Assembly (NCBI GenBank): GCA_031213475.1
Contig: JARUPZ010000036.1
Location: 186,001-250,000, forward strand
Reading direction: 5' to 3'
Length of the DNA: 64,000 bases
Source of the DNA: Nereocystis luetkeana
Taxonomy: Eukaryota; Sar; Phaeophyceae; Laminariales; Laminariaceae
Below are positions 1 to 20,367 of the stretch, in pieces. Each line of letters begins with the position of its first letter. The stretch's first letter is position 1. A program made the translations under genes and the position numbers. The notes below the pieces were generated by a model. That model had not been told where the DNA came from, did no database searches, and was given only the letters and a program-made list of their open reading frames with translations.

Positions 1-538
1 GTTTAAGTTGCCACTTGTAGCTCCAGGGGTGTGCAAGCTCGTGCGTCTCATGTGAAGGCACGGAACGCCGGTTGTATTATTTAGGGGGGTTGCTGCTCGG
101 TTGGTTAGCTTGAGGTGATGCTCGTTGATTTTTTGTGGCCGACTCTGCAGGATATTACAAACAATAGAAGCCGGACGACGATCACTCGGTGACGCATCAA
201 GCACAAACCTCTGCGAATCTTTCGAGTTGAATGCAATGTCAACCTTGTGGGATTTGGCTGCTCCTCGCCAAGCATGTTCCCTGTGCATGCCCTGCGGGAC
301 AATAACCATCGTCTGTCCCTTTTTTAAGAGTGGTAGTGCCTGCGGGTATTCTAATGCTCGCCAAGCCGCGGTTCGGCCCGACGAACACCCGCCGGGCCGA
401 GCCGCTGCTTGGCGAGCATTGGGAACTGACTCCGCATCCCTCATGCGTGGACATGATTACTGTAGGGCCCCGTACCGTAAGGCACTGACTGCTATGTGGT
501 GTGAATGCGTTGTGTATTTGATCGGTCTCGACTGGCAG
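1..538. other. Intron or upstream part of the ABCA gene
   Basis: I recognise no coding exon here. The stretch lies just upstream of the first recognisable ABC-domain exon at 539 and is probably an intron. A 174-codon open frame crosses it on the plus strand, but only the part downstream of about 539 resembles a protein family. It contains a strong hairpin at 353-420, listed separately. Confidence 0.5.
353..420. repeat. Long near-perfect hairpin in ABCA intron
   Basis: The 14-base arm AATGCTCGCCAAGC at 353 is repeated as its exact reverse complement ending at 420. The next ~14 bases of each arm (CGCGGTTCGGCCCG and CGGGCCGAGCCGCTG) also pair with about two mismatches. The stem is therefore near 28 bp with a loop of about 11 bases. 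This could be a small foldback element or a small-RNA precursor. No second copy was seen in the window. Confidence 0.75.
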
Positions 539-3500
539 GGACCGAAGGTGGCAGTTCACGGCCTGAGCTTCTCCGTGGCGAAGGGGGACTGCTTCGGCTT
601 CCTTGGCATCAATGGGGCAGGTAAGTCCGAACCGAACGAGCGTAAATAGACTGCGTAGGGGGGCGGTGCTTCCTAGACAAACCCCAGGAGAAAAAGGCCA
701 GGGGGCATACGGCGTCAGTAGCTCTTATCAAGGACTAATCACGGATTTGTCATTGAATATAATCAGGGGATGGTCAAGGAGTAATCGTGGGATCAATATG
801 GAGTGATTATGGAGTGTTATCTTGGTGGAGTCATGGGCTCATGAAAGGTGGTATGAGTTACACATGTCAAAGCTTGTTATTCTCACGTTTACACTCATCT
901 TTGCTTGAAGGCGCTCTCCGGAATGCCTTGCTCGTTGTCCGTGCAGTCGCGTCGCTGGGTCGATGCCAGGCGTGCGCTTGAGCTCTATTCTACGCTGCGA
1001 GACCGAAGCTCAAACGTGGCATTGCCTTGGCTGCAAACCATCGGGCCAGGGCCCTAACCCCCCGCCCTCATGACTACGAAGAAAGGAATAGCTACACCTC
1101 GCCGTCAAGAAGTACTCTGATTTCAGATCTCAGCCATTGGCCTGCGGTGTGTTTGGCGTGCGATAAGATGGCGTTTTCATTTGCCGAGGTGACGCGATAG
1201 TGTTGCTTGGTGCACTCGACGCTTTTGATGTCTTCTAATTTGGTTTGTGCACGCCAGGGAAGAGCACGACGCTGGGCATCCTGTCTGGAGACGTCTCTCC
1301 AACCCAAGGCGATGCCTCGATCGCCGGCCACGACATTCTAACCGAGCAGGTAATACCCCACCTGATACGTAGTTTCCGATTGTGCTGCAGTTTCTGAAGC
1401 CTGATAGGAGTTTGCAGTAGACTCTGCTGCACCTTGCCTGCACAAAATATGGGCGACTGCCGATGTGACCCACTGTGGTATTTTGCTGCTCCCTGCTCCG
1501 TACGTGAACTGCAGTGGCACTGTTTTTATTTTTTCGGGGGGGGGGGGATTACGTTTGAACGTTTGCAGTTCGTCTTTGCACACTCCGTTCTATGAATGTC
1601 CAGTCCGAAGGTATCACAGCAGATCGCAACATACGCATAGTACAAGGCACGTGTATTCACCGTCATCGAAGCGCCATAAGCCTCGCTTGGTGTGTTTTTG
1701 TCGCTCGCCTTTTACGCGATGAACGTGGACCGCAGGTTTCCTCAGCATTCCCACCGCTGCGGCAGTGCTCACTTGGCCGCATCCTACGAGAAGGGCCAAC
1801 TCTGACCTTGATCGCGAGCTCGTTTGAGTACTGCGTCGCTGTTACTATTATTTATAATAAGAGTTTGAACGACACGACATCGCCTGTGCCTGCCTGCTGT
1901 ATTTTGTGTTGTCGCCGGTTGTGAGCAGAACAAGCTCAGGAGGTACATCGGCTATTGCCCTCAGGATGACGCGCTTCTAGACCTCCTGACGGTAAGGAAG
2001 AATGTCAATTGTTCGTTTTGACAGCATAACTATATGCCGTGTGCAAAGCGTAGGGCAGGTATCCCTGCGAGACGCATGAAAATGGTGTGTAATTTTGGCC
2101 ATGTTGTGTCGCTTTGTGCCTCTACTCGGTTTGTTGTACGCCACCGGAGGGCATGCGCGATTGTTGTAAACCGCGCGCCATATTCCGTATCCTCTGGAGG
2201 AGGACGCGTTGCTGGAAGCTCTGATTTACGCTCGATAGCAGCATTGTTGTCGTGGTGTGACGTGCTTTGCGAGCGTTTTCGTATGCATCGAACCGTTGAT
2301 TGTAACGCCTTCTTGAGTCTGGCGTGTGTCGCCTATTTGTCGCAATGAAGACCCGGTGCTAGAGGGGGTTGTGCCGAGTTTCGCACCACGACCGTGACTG
2401 TTGCTGCTTCTGTGGCTCCGCGTTGGGTTGCTATGATCGATGCACATTTTCTGATCATTCTGATAGGTTCCGAGGCGTCGTGGCTCGCGTCAACCCAATC
2501 GTTTTTTGGTACGATTACCGGTACGATGTCAATTATTTTGTCCACGTCTTGCACAATTAGATAGTAAATTAACTGGTACCTGGTACATTTTTGGGGGTTA
2601 ACTATGCAGCTTGAACAGCGGTGGAAACCCCCTGGGTGGGGCGGGGACGCGGTCATTCCGCCCCGCTGTTCCCACGGTGTCGTGGTAACCGCAAGTTACA
2701 CGCCATTTCGCCATTTTTTACGTTCTAGCTCTCTGGACAAGCGGTGATCGTAGGTGTCTTTCCCTCTTCCCCCCGGTCCGTGCCTTTATTTTTTATGGCG
2801 CATTATGGCGCATAAAGGTAGCATACCCACTCCTCGTCGATTTTGATAGATTTTTTGCTAACTCACGCTCTCAAACTTTCCGCGATAAGAAAATGACCTA
2901 TCAAGTACTTTTTGCTTTTTTTAAGAACCCGCCGGGGTTCAAACCCAGGCCTCCATACTTGTATTGGAGGCTAACCACTAGACCGCCGGGGCGGCCGCAT
3001 GTCACGTCGGCACCTCCATACACTCCGGAAGGGTGTGCGGCTTAAAACATTGATGATGATAGGTATTGCTGATATGTATTGATGCTACTCGAAATTATTA
3101 ACCCTGTTGGGACGTGAGAGCGGAAAGTTGATGATAAAAATTGACGTTTACAGCAACGCCCACCGCGTGATTGGGGGGCGACAAAATGGTTGGTGTCCGA
3201 GTTACAGTGGTTGGAAGCATGGAGTCGTGTGGCACGGGCGCAACATGATCCTCCTACCCGTAACACTGTCAGGTGCTTACGCTGCTCTATAGCTCGTAGG
3301 CGGTTGATCCCAGCAAAATTATCGTTGTTCTGGTCACCATCTTGGTGTAACAAACACTATCTGTTGATAGTGTAGATGGAACTACCGTAGACCATGGCAA
3401 TGTCACAGTTTGACGCGAGTCGACGAGAGAAGGAAATACTGAAGTCATCCTGCGATAAAAACGAAGGCATGCACCGTAGTGGGAAAGGGGGGGGTGCCCG

Positions 3501-6500
3501 CTTATGTGGCCCCGAATCTGAGTTACGAATGGAAGGGGACTGAAGAAGTAGGGCAAAGATGAGAAGTGGGGTGGAAAAAATAGATTCAATTAAAATATAT
3601 ATAAAGATGTCATACTTTACCTGGAATTGTCTCGGCAATTAAAACACCGCAGGTGGAGGAACACCTGCTGCTATACGCCCGCATCAAGGGCGTGCCGGAG
3701 GATCGATTGAGCAAGGTGTCAGGCGATAAAATGCAGCAAATGGACCTCAAACCCTTCCAGACCACCAAGGTGACGATAACGCAGCACAATGGCACCCCGT
3801 GTTTCGAACGAACGCGCTTGGGTCTTACTGTCTGTTGCTGCTTCTAGAGGCGCCTGACCTGCCGTGGCGCAGAAGCAGGCGACTGCGGCGTCGTGTGACA
3901 TTGGACAATGGACCGGTTGCAGTAAGCCCAGAGTAACTGACCATCTGACGTGCTGCACTGAATCCTACGAGGCCCGTAGCGCGTACCCGTGTCTGACTTT
4001 CGCTCACGTTTAATTGCCGTCACAGCCGTGTAAAGTTGCGGCGTGCTACACATTCTGTGCTGGTTCCCTTTTTTTTGGGGCTGGTTTCCGGTACCATTTC
4101 AAGCCAACCGTGACCCCAAGCGATTGTGGTCAAACCTCGCACCTCATGTTTTTATTTACCAGGCCAAGCCTACCACGCCCGAGCTTGCCCGCTCGTGAGT
4201 CGCCATGGCCGAGCTTACCTCTGCGTCGTGCGTTTCGTTTCACGTGTTGTTTCGTTTTTCGTGGTTCGACGACGGCATTGATTTGTTTAAAGACTAATGT
4301 GGTACGAACGACCTACACATCCAAGATAACAATCAGCCAACCCATCAGTCCGCCAGCTGTGGTGTAGAAACTTCAACCACTCAGTGAGTAGCAGGTAGCA
4401 GGTCGATAACCCAAGGCTTGAAAATCGGAATCACCCTCGGAGCCATTTGCAAATGCTCATACTTGAGTTGTAGTTTTAGCCGGCCTCTGCTGCATTTTCT
4501 AACAAAGTGCCCCTCCTTGTTTCGTTGCTTGTTTCCTTGGGACGTTTGATAGGCATGTGAGCTAAGCGGAGGCAACAAGCGCAAACTGTCGGTAGCCATC
4601 GCCATGATCGGAAACCCAAGGGTTGTGTTCCTGGACGAGCCAAGCACAGGTGACAACGATCCCGGCACACCGCGTCGAATGTTATACCTGGTATACTTCT
4701 AGTGTATATATATATCACGAAAAGTTGAACGAGTTCGTGGGACTGGGGCTAGGGTAAGAACGACGGCCGCCGCACCTGGGCTATGCGTGTGACCTTGATG
4801 GTATAATATTCCGCCCAACCATCGAAACGAAAGGGACCGTCTTGTTCAGTGTTTCAAGAATAGAAGCTTTCACTTGGGCGGGACAAGTGCTGGTCTTGGG
4901 GGTAAGGGTTTGTAGATGGCAGCGCTTTGGGTGATGATGACATCACCGTCAACATCATGGAAGGGGATAGCGCTGCTTCTTGGCCGTGCAAGAGTCTGTG
5001 TCCGCACCAACAAAAGGGATACAAGCGGGGTACAGCGCAGGGCTGATGTAGCGAGTCCATCGTGTTTTCATGCGTCTCACGGGTACGGCATAGTTCGGCA
5101 GTCTGCTCATGCGGGGTGTTGCTGCGGCCAGTCATATCGGTGGAATAGGCTTCGCCCAGGTTTTCATAAAATTGGGCTCCAATCACAGTAGCACTATGAT
5201 ATTCTATTTAAAGCAAGTTTTGCTTGTTTTGTGGTGGTAACGCGTGCGCTTTGCTGTCTCCTCTTCAATGCAGGAATGGACCCGATCGCCAGACGGTTCA
5301 TGTGGGATATCATCAGTCGAATGACCACGACGGACAGGGAGTGCAGCGTGATCTTAACAACGCACTCCATGGAGGAGGCCGAGAGTTTGTGCAACAATAT
5401 CGGCATCATGGTAAGAACTGACAGCACACGAGACGGTCTCAAGTGCCCTCGGCTACGTCGTACGCGCTTGTTGTCTGTGCTTCATAATTCGGACCTCCTG
5501 TAAAACGGTTTCCTGTTGAACTCCACCCTCCGGTGGCTCAACGTGCGCTCCGTGTTAGTGTCAACGCCGCTAGACATATAGTACGAATGACCTCATTTCA
5601 ACAACCTTTACCGCCGTAAATACAATCGCTGCGTATCTGCTTGGGGGGAAAACTGACCGCGCATATAGGTAAATGGGCGCCTACGGTGTCTAGGGTCTTC
5701 ACAGCACCTCAAACAACGCTTTGGGAGAGGTTTCGAAGCAGACATCAAGATCCAGCCACCATCGGACGCGGAGGCTGCCGAGGTGATGAGCGTCTTGCAG
5801 CAGCGAGGTGTTGCCCCTCTCATGGGTGACCGACTTGACAGGTGATGCTTCTTGACTTCTTATTTTTTTGTGTTTCCACACCTCCGTCGCGCTACCTGGC
5901 TGTCGAGCATTATTTTTCTAACTCTGTTCCCCGTCCACCTGCGGCTCATGTTGTGGCTTGATGCGAAGGGGTCCAACGTTTGTATGTTCCTTTTGCGGTA
6001 TGTAAGGTTGAAAGATGCATGGGATTCGGGGCTCGCGTACTGCGCGTACTGGTACGATGAACATTATTGGTTGGGACTGAGTGCTGTTCCGTCCCTCATG
6101 CACGGCCAAATTCGATGGGTTTTGTTCGCCGGGGCCGAGACCGTTGTTGCTTGATTGCCCTTTGGTTGCTGCCACGACACCGATTGCTCGGCTTGTGAGG
6201 TGGTGGAGTAGAGTCCTTGCAGCTGCCGAACAACGAGTTAGTTCGTCGAGAAACAAGGCGCGTCGGTTGGGAGTTGCACCGTTTTTGTTTATCGGGCGTT
6301 TGTGTCGAGTGACTAAATAGTGAGCCATTTTTGCGTCAAATGTTCGCGTTTACTCTTGGACGGCTCGGCTAATAGTGACCCGAGCAATGATGATGCTGAT
6401 GATGATATTTTAATTAGGGCGAGGCTGAGGGCTCCTCTGGAAGTGTGCTGCAGAGCCTTGGCGAGGGGCAACAGCGTGAGGTAAGCCTTGAAATGTGTAT

Positions 6501-9500
6501 GTTGTTGTGCCCCGGTAGCAACCCCTGCAGCCATTGAAACTACGAAAGTTGTAGAGGAGAGGCATTGTAATTTTGTTTTTACGGAAAAGGGTATTGCCGA
6601 TCCCTTAAGCGACAGTGCTCAAGGAAATGGGAGTTACTGCAGTAATTATAGACTCGACTTCTGTACGAAACTAAAAGTGTACTGGTATATATTTTATACT
6701 GAAATTAGTGCAGAAAAATGTATATACTGAAATTAGTGTAGGACACATCTGCCTCACATAACAATTTCAGCCTGACCCAAGTTAACAATTTCTCAAGCCG
6801 GGTCGCAAACTGTAATCGTGCAGCTCTCTACCAGTAGGTTCTAGTGCACGCGGCAAGGTTTTTATCGCGACACGTTTTGTGGGGGAGACAAGCCCGCCTG
6901 GCGAAAGCAACCCCCAGTACGAAACCCCTTCGCTTTAGTTAGCATTGAACAGCTGTACAGTGAGCTGCGCCTTGTTACAGTCTTCCGTCGGTAGTTGCAG
7001 TATGGCACTGAACTTGCGATATCACAAGAAAGCCCACTTCGAAAACTATCGACACGATGTTCGAAAAATGGGGCGCAGCAGGCTATTGCTCCTGCCAGGT
7101 ATCATATATACGACTCGGCGTTTCTTGTAGGTGTGCTCTCTGGTGTATGCCGCCGGAACCCTCACGTCTGAACGCACCCAGTGTGCACACCGCTGTCTGT
7201 CTGGGCGCTGGAGGTATGATTATGTGAGACACAAACACGCGCGGCACGCTGTTTCGCGTCTCCTGTGTGTGTGGGCCTGCTTGGATTTTCCCACTCGGGC
7301 GTTAACGCGTGTTGTGTTTGATGCTTGCCGTTTTCTGGCAGAGCTGCCGCGCTGGAAAGCGCTTTGCAAAGCGGCAGCGGTGCCTTCCTAGGAGCCGTTC
7401 TCGGGTCGGAAGGGGGCACGCTCCCCGCAAGGTGCGCTACATAACGTCTACTAGTTTTTTTTTAAAATCGGTCCTAGAACTGCGTTGCATGCCCTGTATG
7501 GATGCCACGAGAACTTCCGTACTACCGTAGTAATAGCCGGCGTCCCCGGTGGCTTAGAAGGTTGTCCGCGTGCCTATTAAGATCAATTTCGTGGGTTCAA
7601 GTCTCACCGAGTGCATGCTCATAGGAGCTTTTTCTTGCTTAAAACTGGATTGGCGGAAAGCGCGAAAGCGTGAGTCAGCTACATTCGATTAAAATCGACG
7701 AGCAGTGGGAAAGCTGAACCTTATGCGCGGCAAAAAAATGACAGCACGTACCGGGGGGGGGAAGGGACGACACCTGCGACCACGGCTTGTCCAGAAGACC
7801 GCTGAGGGTAAAACCTCCTACCAGTTGAGCTGGAAAACGAAATAAAAAAAAGGAAGAGTGCTTGGCACTGTAACAAAAGGATAGTTTGGGAACGTTTTGG
7901 GGCGTGCGAGTTGCGTTGCGTTGACGCCTTCGAACTATGATAGGTAGGTGTGTTGGAGTTTCACAACCGTTAGTGTTTGCAGCGTTTCATCTCTGACAAG
8001 GTCGCGGATAAAAAGCCTAGAAGAGATAGAAGAAACCTCATCGGGAAGAAACCTCATCGGCGCGCTACAGTAGTTCTGGTTGGTCAAGCCATGAAGCCTG
8101 TGGAGTACTCATCGTGTCAGCGGCCGTCTTTCCGTTCTTCTACGTGCAAGTATTAATGCACATATAAGCAGCCTCCCTATAGCTGCTCCATTGAGTCCTT
8201 GCTCGCCATGTATGTATCCATGTTGTCGACAGCAGTTGAAGCCGCACCATGGCTATTGCATGATACTGGCGTTTTCTTCATGATCGACGACCGATTCTGC
8301 CACCTTCTGCTGTTTTGCTGAGTACACCTGACATCGTTCCTCTTGCGTCCTTTTGGTGGTGTCTTGCCTCGCAGGCTGTTCATTGACTGGTACCTTTGCG
8401 AAGAGAGAGCGAACGACCTCGAGATATTCCTGGCCGAAACCTTTCCCGGGGCAGGTGCGGAACCCTACTCCTAACCACTGCGATCCCGAACCACGAGAGG
8501 CAGTACTAGGCGTTTTTTTGCGGCGGGATGTCTAGCCGTCGCTCGGCCGACGTGGTCGTTGTTGTAGTGAGAGGGTTTCCGCGTTATATGGCGTTTGTTT
8601 GCGTCTGTCTGGCCGCATGAAGGCATGCTACTGTAGGTGTGGAAACGTGTATCTCAACCCTCGCGCCATGCCAGTTGCCAGGAGCTTCGAAACATGGATT
8701 TGTTCCGCAGTCCAACGGTAAAGATACTCCCTCCGCAAAGCTGATTCCGTTTGGTTATTTTTTATGCGTCTACAATGTTCGCGCCGTTACAGTTCGGGGA
8801 CGATGAGTGCAGCTCCCCGACGATCACCCCTCCTTACTTCGGAGCATGCTGACTAGCTGATGACAGTGCGGCGCAACCGTTGCCCTCACGGATGTCTCGT
8901 TTCGTCGTACTTACTGATGTTGTCGTTACCGCTCAGACGTCGTGGAAAGACCTACTCTATTCTCATGCCGGTACAAGATCCCGCACCAGCACGGTATGAC
9001 TCTCGCAGACGTATTCGGACACTTCGAGGCTGCCAAGGCAAAGGTGCGATGCGCTGCTCGGAAGTATGCGTGTACGGTGCGCTACTTCGGAGTATATACG
9101 TGCGGTGCGCGGACACGGGGTTGTAGATGGTGCGGTAGCGCAAATACGCCGATCGCTTGGTCGAAGGGAGAGCGACCTGGCTCGACTTTGTAACGTAACT
9201 GATGCACTCGGGAGTTGCCCGGTTCTTTCGCACAGTGGCAACCAGCGCTATTTGTCGAGCTTGAGGTGGCGCGAGCAGAGGCCGTTCCTCTAGCTTTACA
9301 GCACCGCGTGGGGAGCAGAAACCCTATTCAAGTTTGCAAACCATGTGCCGCGTTGTTGTTCGAAATCTTTACACGGCGGATACGTTTCCTTACACTGTTC
9401 AGCGGCAATCGGCGATCGGCAACAATCCAATGTACGCATTATAGTAGTACGTGTCGGATACATACGCACATACCATACATGCGTTGTACGACTTGATTCA

Positions 9501-9716
9501 GGATTTGTAAGAACCAAAAGGGGCCTGCCTAACAGTTTTCCTGCGCTGGCTTTGCCCCTTCTCCCGCTTGCATCGTCATTGTCGGTGTCCCAGTTGGGCT
9601 TGGCGTCTTACGCTGTCGGGCAGACCACCCTCGAGCAGATTTTCAACAACTTCGCAGCTACCAAGGACAACCCGGAAGTTAGCTTGAGGGCTCCCATCGA
9701 GCGGGATGAGCCGTAG
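539..9716 (+). CDS. ABCA-family ABC transporter, C-terminal nucleotide-binding domain (5' partial)
   Basis: This is the last ATP-binding domain plus C-terminal tail of an ABCA-type lipid or amphiphile exporter. The membrane part and start codon lie outside the window. Exons are 539-620, 1258-1349, 1929-1991, 3653-3769, 4562-4649, 5274-5410, 5669-5841, 6418-6480, 8375-8454, 8937-9043 and 9594-9716, and phases agree at every junction (374 residues visible). Seen in order: Walker [11 protein letters not shown] split between exons 1 and 2, Q-loop YCPQDD, signature [10 protein letters not shown], Walker [14 protein letters not shown], and the switch histidine in TTHSMEEAE. After the ATPase comes the regulatory tail usual in the family: [28 protein letters not shown], and [14 protein letters not shown] just before the TAG stop. 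The first exon may begin slightly upstream of 539. Its end faces the CPOX gene tail to tail. The family assignment is strong; the substrate is unknown. Confidence 0.93.
2730..2996 (-). repeat. tRNA-derived SINE, body type 1, in ABCA intron
   Basis: Read on the minus strand, it begins with a tRNA-like head carrying an A-box-like GGTCTAGTGGTTAG (2971-2984) and a B-box-like GGTTTGAACCC (2936-2946). The anticodon arm is degenerate, so this is not a working tRNA. The body then has GCGTGAGTTAGC, TCAAAATCGACGAGGAGTGG, a G-rich GGACCGGGGGG block and CGCTTGTCCAG, matching the copies at 7540-7812 and 63620-63785. It sits between ABCA exons 3 and 4. Confidence 0.75.
3163..3310 (+). repeat. Dispersed repeat R, copy 1
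   Basis: This stretch matches, with divergence, the reverse complement of 25650-25880. Shared words include TGGTTGGAAGCA, GTGTCCGA.TTACA and CGTGTGGCACGGG / CGTACGGCACGGG. It encodes nothing recognisable. It probably belongs to an unclassified dispersed element. Confidence 0.55.
3395..3560 (+). repeat. SINE body, type 2
   Basis: It contains GACGCGAGTCGACGAGAGAAG, AACGAAGGCATGCACCGTAG, a poly-G run and GTGGCCCCGAATCTGAGTTAC (each quoted here only in part as a recognisable block). The same blocks occur at 45940-46265 (-), 51690-51770 and 55440-55570. The tRNA-like head is missing in this copy. It lies in the ABCA intron just upstream of exon 4. Confidence 0.65.
7540..7812 (+). repeat. tRNA-derived SINE, body type 1, full-length copy
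   Basis: The head at 7540-7625 has an A-box-like GGTGGCTTAGAAGG and a B-box-like GGTTCAAGTCTC, the internal RNA polymerase III promoter elements of tRNA genes. The body has GCGTGAGTCAGC, TTAAAATCGACGAGCAGTGG, CACGTACCGGGGGG and GGCTTGTCCAGAAGACCGCTG. The same head-plus-body order occurs on the other strand at 2730-2996. It sits between ABCA exons 8 and 9. The anticodon stem does not fold properly, so a functional tRNA is unlikely. Confidence 0.75.
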
Positions 9717-11127
9717 GCCGGAGTATCATCGTGGCCGAAACTGTCATGACTCATGACGTGTCGAGGGAATGCCTCGTGTTGAATATATGGAGTGATTGAA
9801 GTAGTGGCTGGTTCCACCAGGCGGTGGTGCAATTGAGCCACCGGGGTTACTCAGCGTGCACCCCCGCGTGTCCGTTTTCTTGTCGGCTGCTCGGAACGCA
9901 CCAAGAGGCGTCATTTTGTCGCCGTGCTGCTTACCGAGAATGGGCACCTTGTGTCATATCTGGTATCGTATACCTGTGGCATGCTATATCCATGATAGTG
10001 GTCTGTATCTGTGTGTGGCATCGTAGGCATGTAGGCGTGACGTGTACCTACAGGGGGGGGGGGTGAGGGTACTATAGGTAGCTACCTTATTGTCGCGCTG
10101 CATTTCTGTTTACTGTTACTTGTGGCGATTGCGTGTCCGGCGGGAATATTTCGGACCAATTTTGGTGTACTGATATCTCGATGTATACGGTATTAGCAAG
10201 ATCGTTGTTCCGGTTGTTTTTGATCGCACCACGAGTACTTCATGCAAGTGGCAGGCAAGACGTGCGTTGCCAACATGCCAACGAGGTTATAGTCTAGCTC
10301 TGCCGTATTTATGTGCAAACTTGGTGGTGCTTGTGTGTCGTGTGTGTGATATATGGGAGACGTGATGTCGTGTAAGTAGTGCCGAGGACTATTTTAAAAC
10401 ACAAGAAAAAAAAAACACGAACGCGCTAAAGTTGCAAGCAACCAGATGTTTCCGTCTCGCCCTCGCTTTCGGCGGATCGTACTTATTTTACAGTTTACCC
10501 TCCGCTTTTCGTAGTGCACTGTTGATAAACAGCAAGCACGGCCCGTGGTGTACACCGTATCGACATGGAAGACCGATTTCCTGCCCAAAAGGTGTACCCC
10601 AGTAATGTACATGCTATTATAGGCGTCCTACAAAAAGGTATATTCGCGTACTGTGCATACTTCGTATATCTCCAAAACGGTGTACCCGCGCATACACTGT
10701 GCAAGCGTTGCAACCCTCCCCCCATGCATGGAAAATCGCTACGTGCATGACAAGCGCTCCAGCACAGCTACTGCTGTATAGGCGAACACTCCTACCGGAC
10801 GAATAAGAAACAACGACGTATGCCACATATGAAGGCTGGAAACCGCAAAAGCCGGCATCACCATGTATCGACGTACAGACCGTGGTTCAATGCCATGCCC
10901 TCATAATCACAACCATGTCGCCTTCAACAGCACTTGCACAGCAGCAGAAGCCACACGCATAACAGAACAAAAAACGAATGACGCCATATGGATCACTTTG
11001 AAAAACTTGGCTCCGAATTTCTTTTCCGCTGTTTCGCATGGAAAAAAAGTGTGGAAAAATCGTTGTGAGATAAAAACCGGTGGGTTTCACTCCCCCCCCC
11101 CCCCTCGTCAAAAATTCCTTGTGCGCC
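9717..11127. other. Convergent spacer between ABCA and CPOX
   Basis: This is tail-to-tail intergenic DNA that should hold both 3' untranslated regions and polyadenylation signals. I see no gene. It has a homopolymeric G run near 10054-10063, an A run near 10404-10415 and a C run near 11093-11104. Several short open frames show no family resemblance. Confidence 0.6.
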
Positions 11128-19768
<8,641 letters not shown>

Positions 19769-20367
19769 GGCTTCAAGGGAATTTGTGTATTCCCCTTTGC
19801 GTCGTCTGCGTGCGCGAGGTACCATGTTGTGGCGGTGGTGTTGGCGTGGCGTAACAGCGAACAGCGAATAGTTGACCGGTCCTTGTGTGCTGGTTGAGGC
19901 AACGAGCGCATGAGATGGTTTCTGGGGTGGTCGACACATGTTTGGAGCAATAAGGTGCATGACGACTCTCCCGGAAGTCGTAACCTACAGCCTCAGTCGC
20001 ACTCAGTCGCATCTCAGTTTGAAGTCGAGAACGTGGAGGGAAAAGAGTGCTCACCTCCCTCCCTGGGCACCGCTGCAGATTCCAAGTCCGGTGTGTCGAA
20101 CTGCTCATGAAAAATACTTGAGGGAGTTGTAGTGAATTCAATGCCGTTACCAAATAGGGGATGCGCTATGCTAGATAGACGTAGAATCGCGGCGACGCAC
20201 CCACCCACCACAGCTGAAGTCGGGCTGCAGGGTGCGCTTGACCCGAGCGCTGTGCAGTAAAGTATCGGTGTGTTCGCTGTAGTTTGGTGCGAAGTGAGGA
20301 ATACAACGCCAAGGTTGTCTGGCTTTGTGTGGTACGAGTATACGCAATAGTTGAGAGCTTTCAACTC
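19769..20367. promoter_or_regulatory. Bidirectional spacer between CPOX and RRN3 start codons
   Basis: The two genes start head to head with 599 bp between ATG codons, so both promoters and 5' untranslated regions must lie here, or a shared promoter. No convincing TATA box or known operator is visible. Short open frames on both strands show no resemblance to any family. Confidence 0.6.

Noticed and set aside
2930-2998. Functional tRNA gene
   Set aside because: The A and B boxes are present but the anticodon arm has an oversized loop and the sequence continues into a SINE body shared with other copies.
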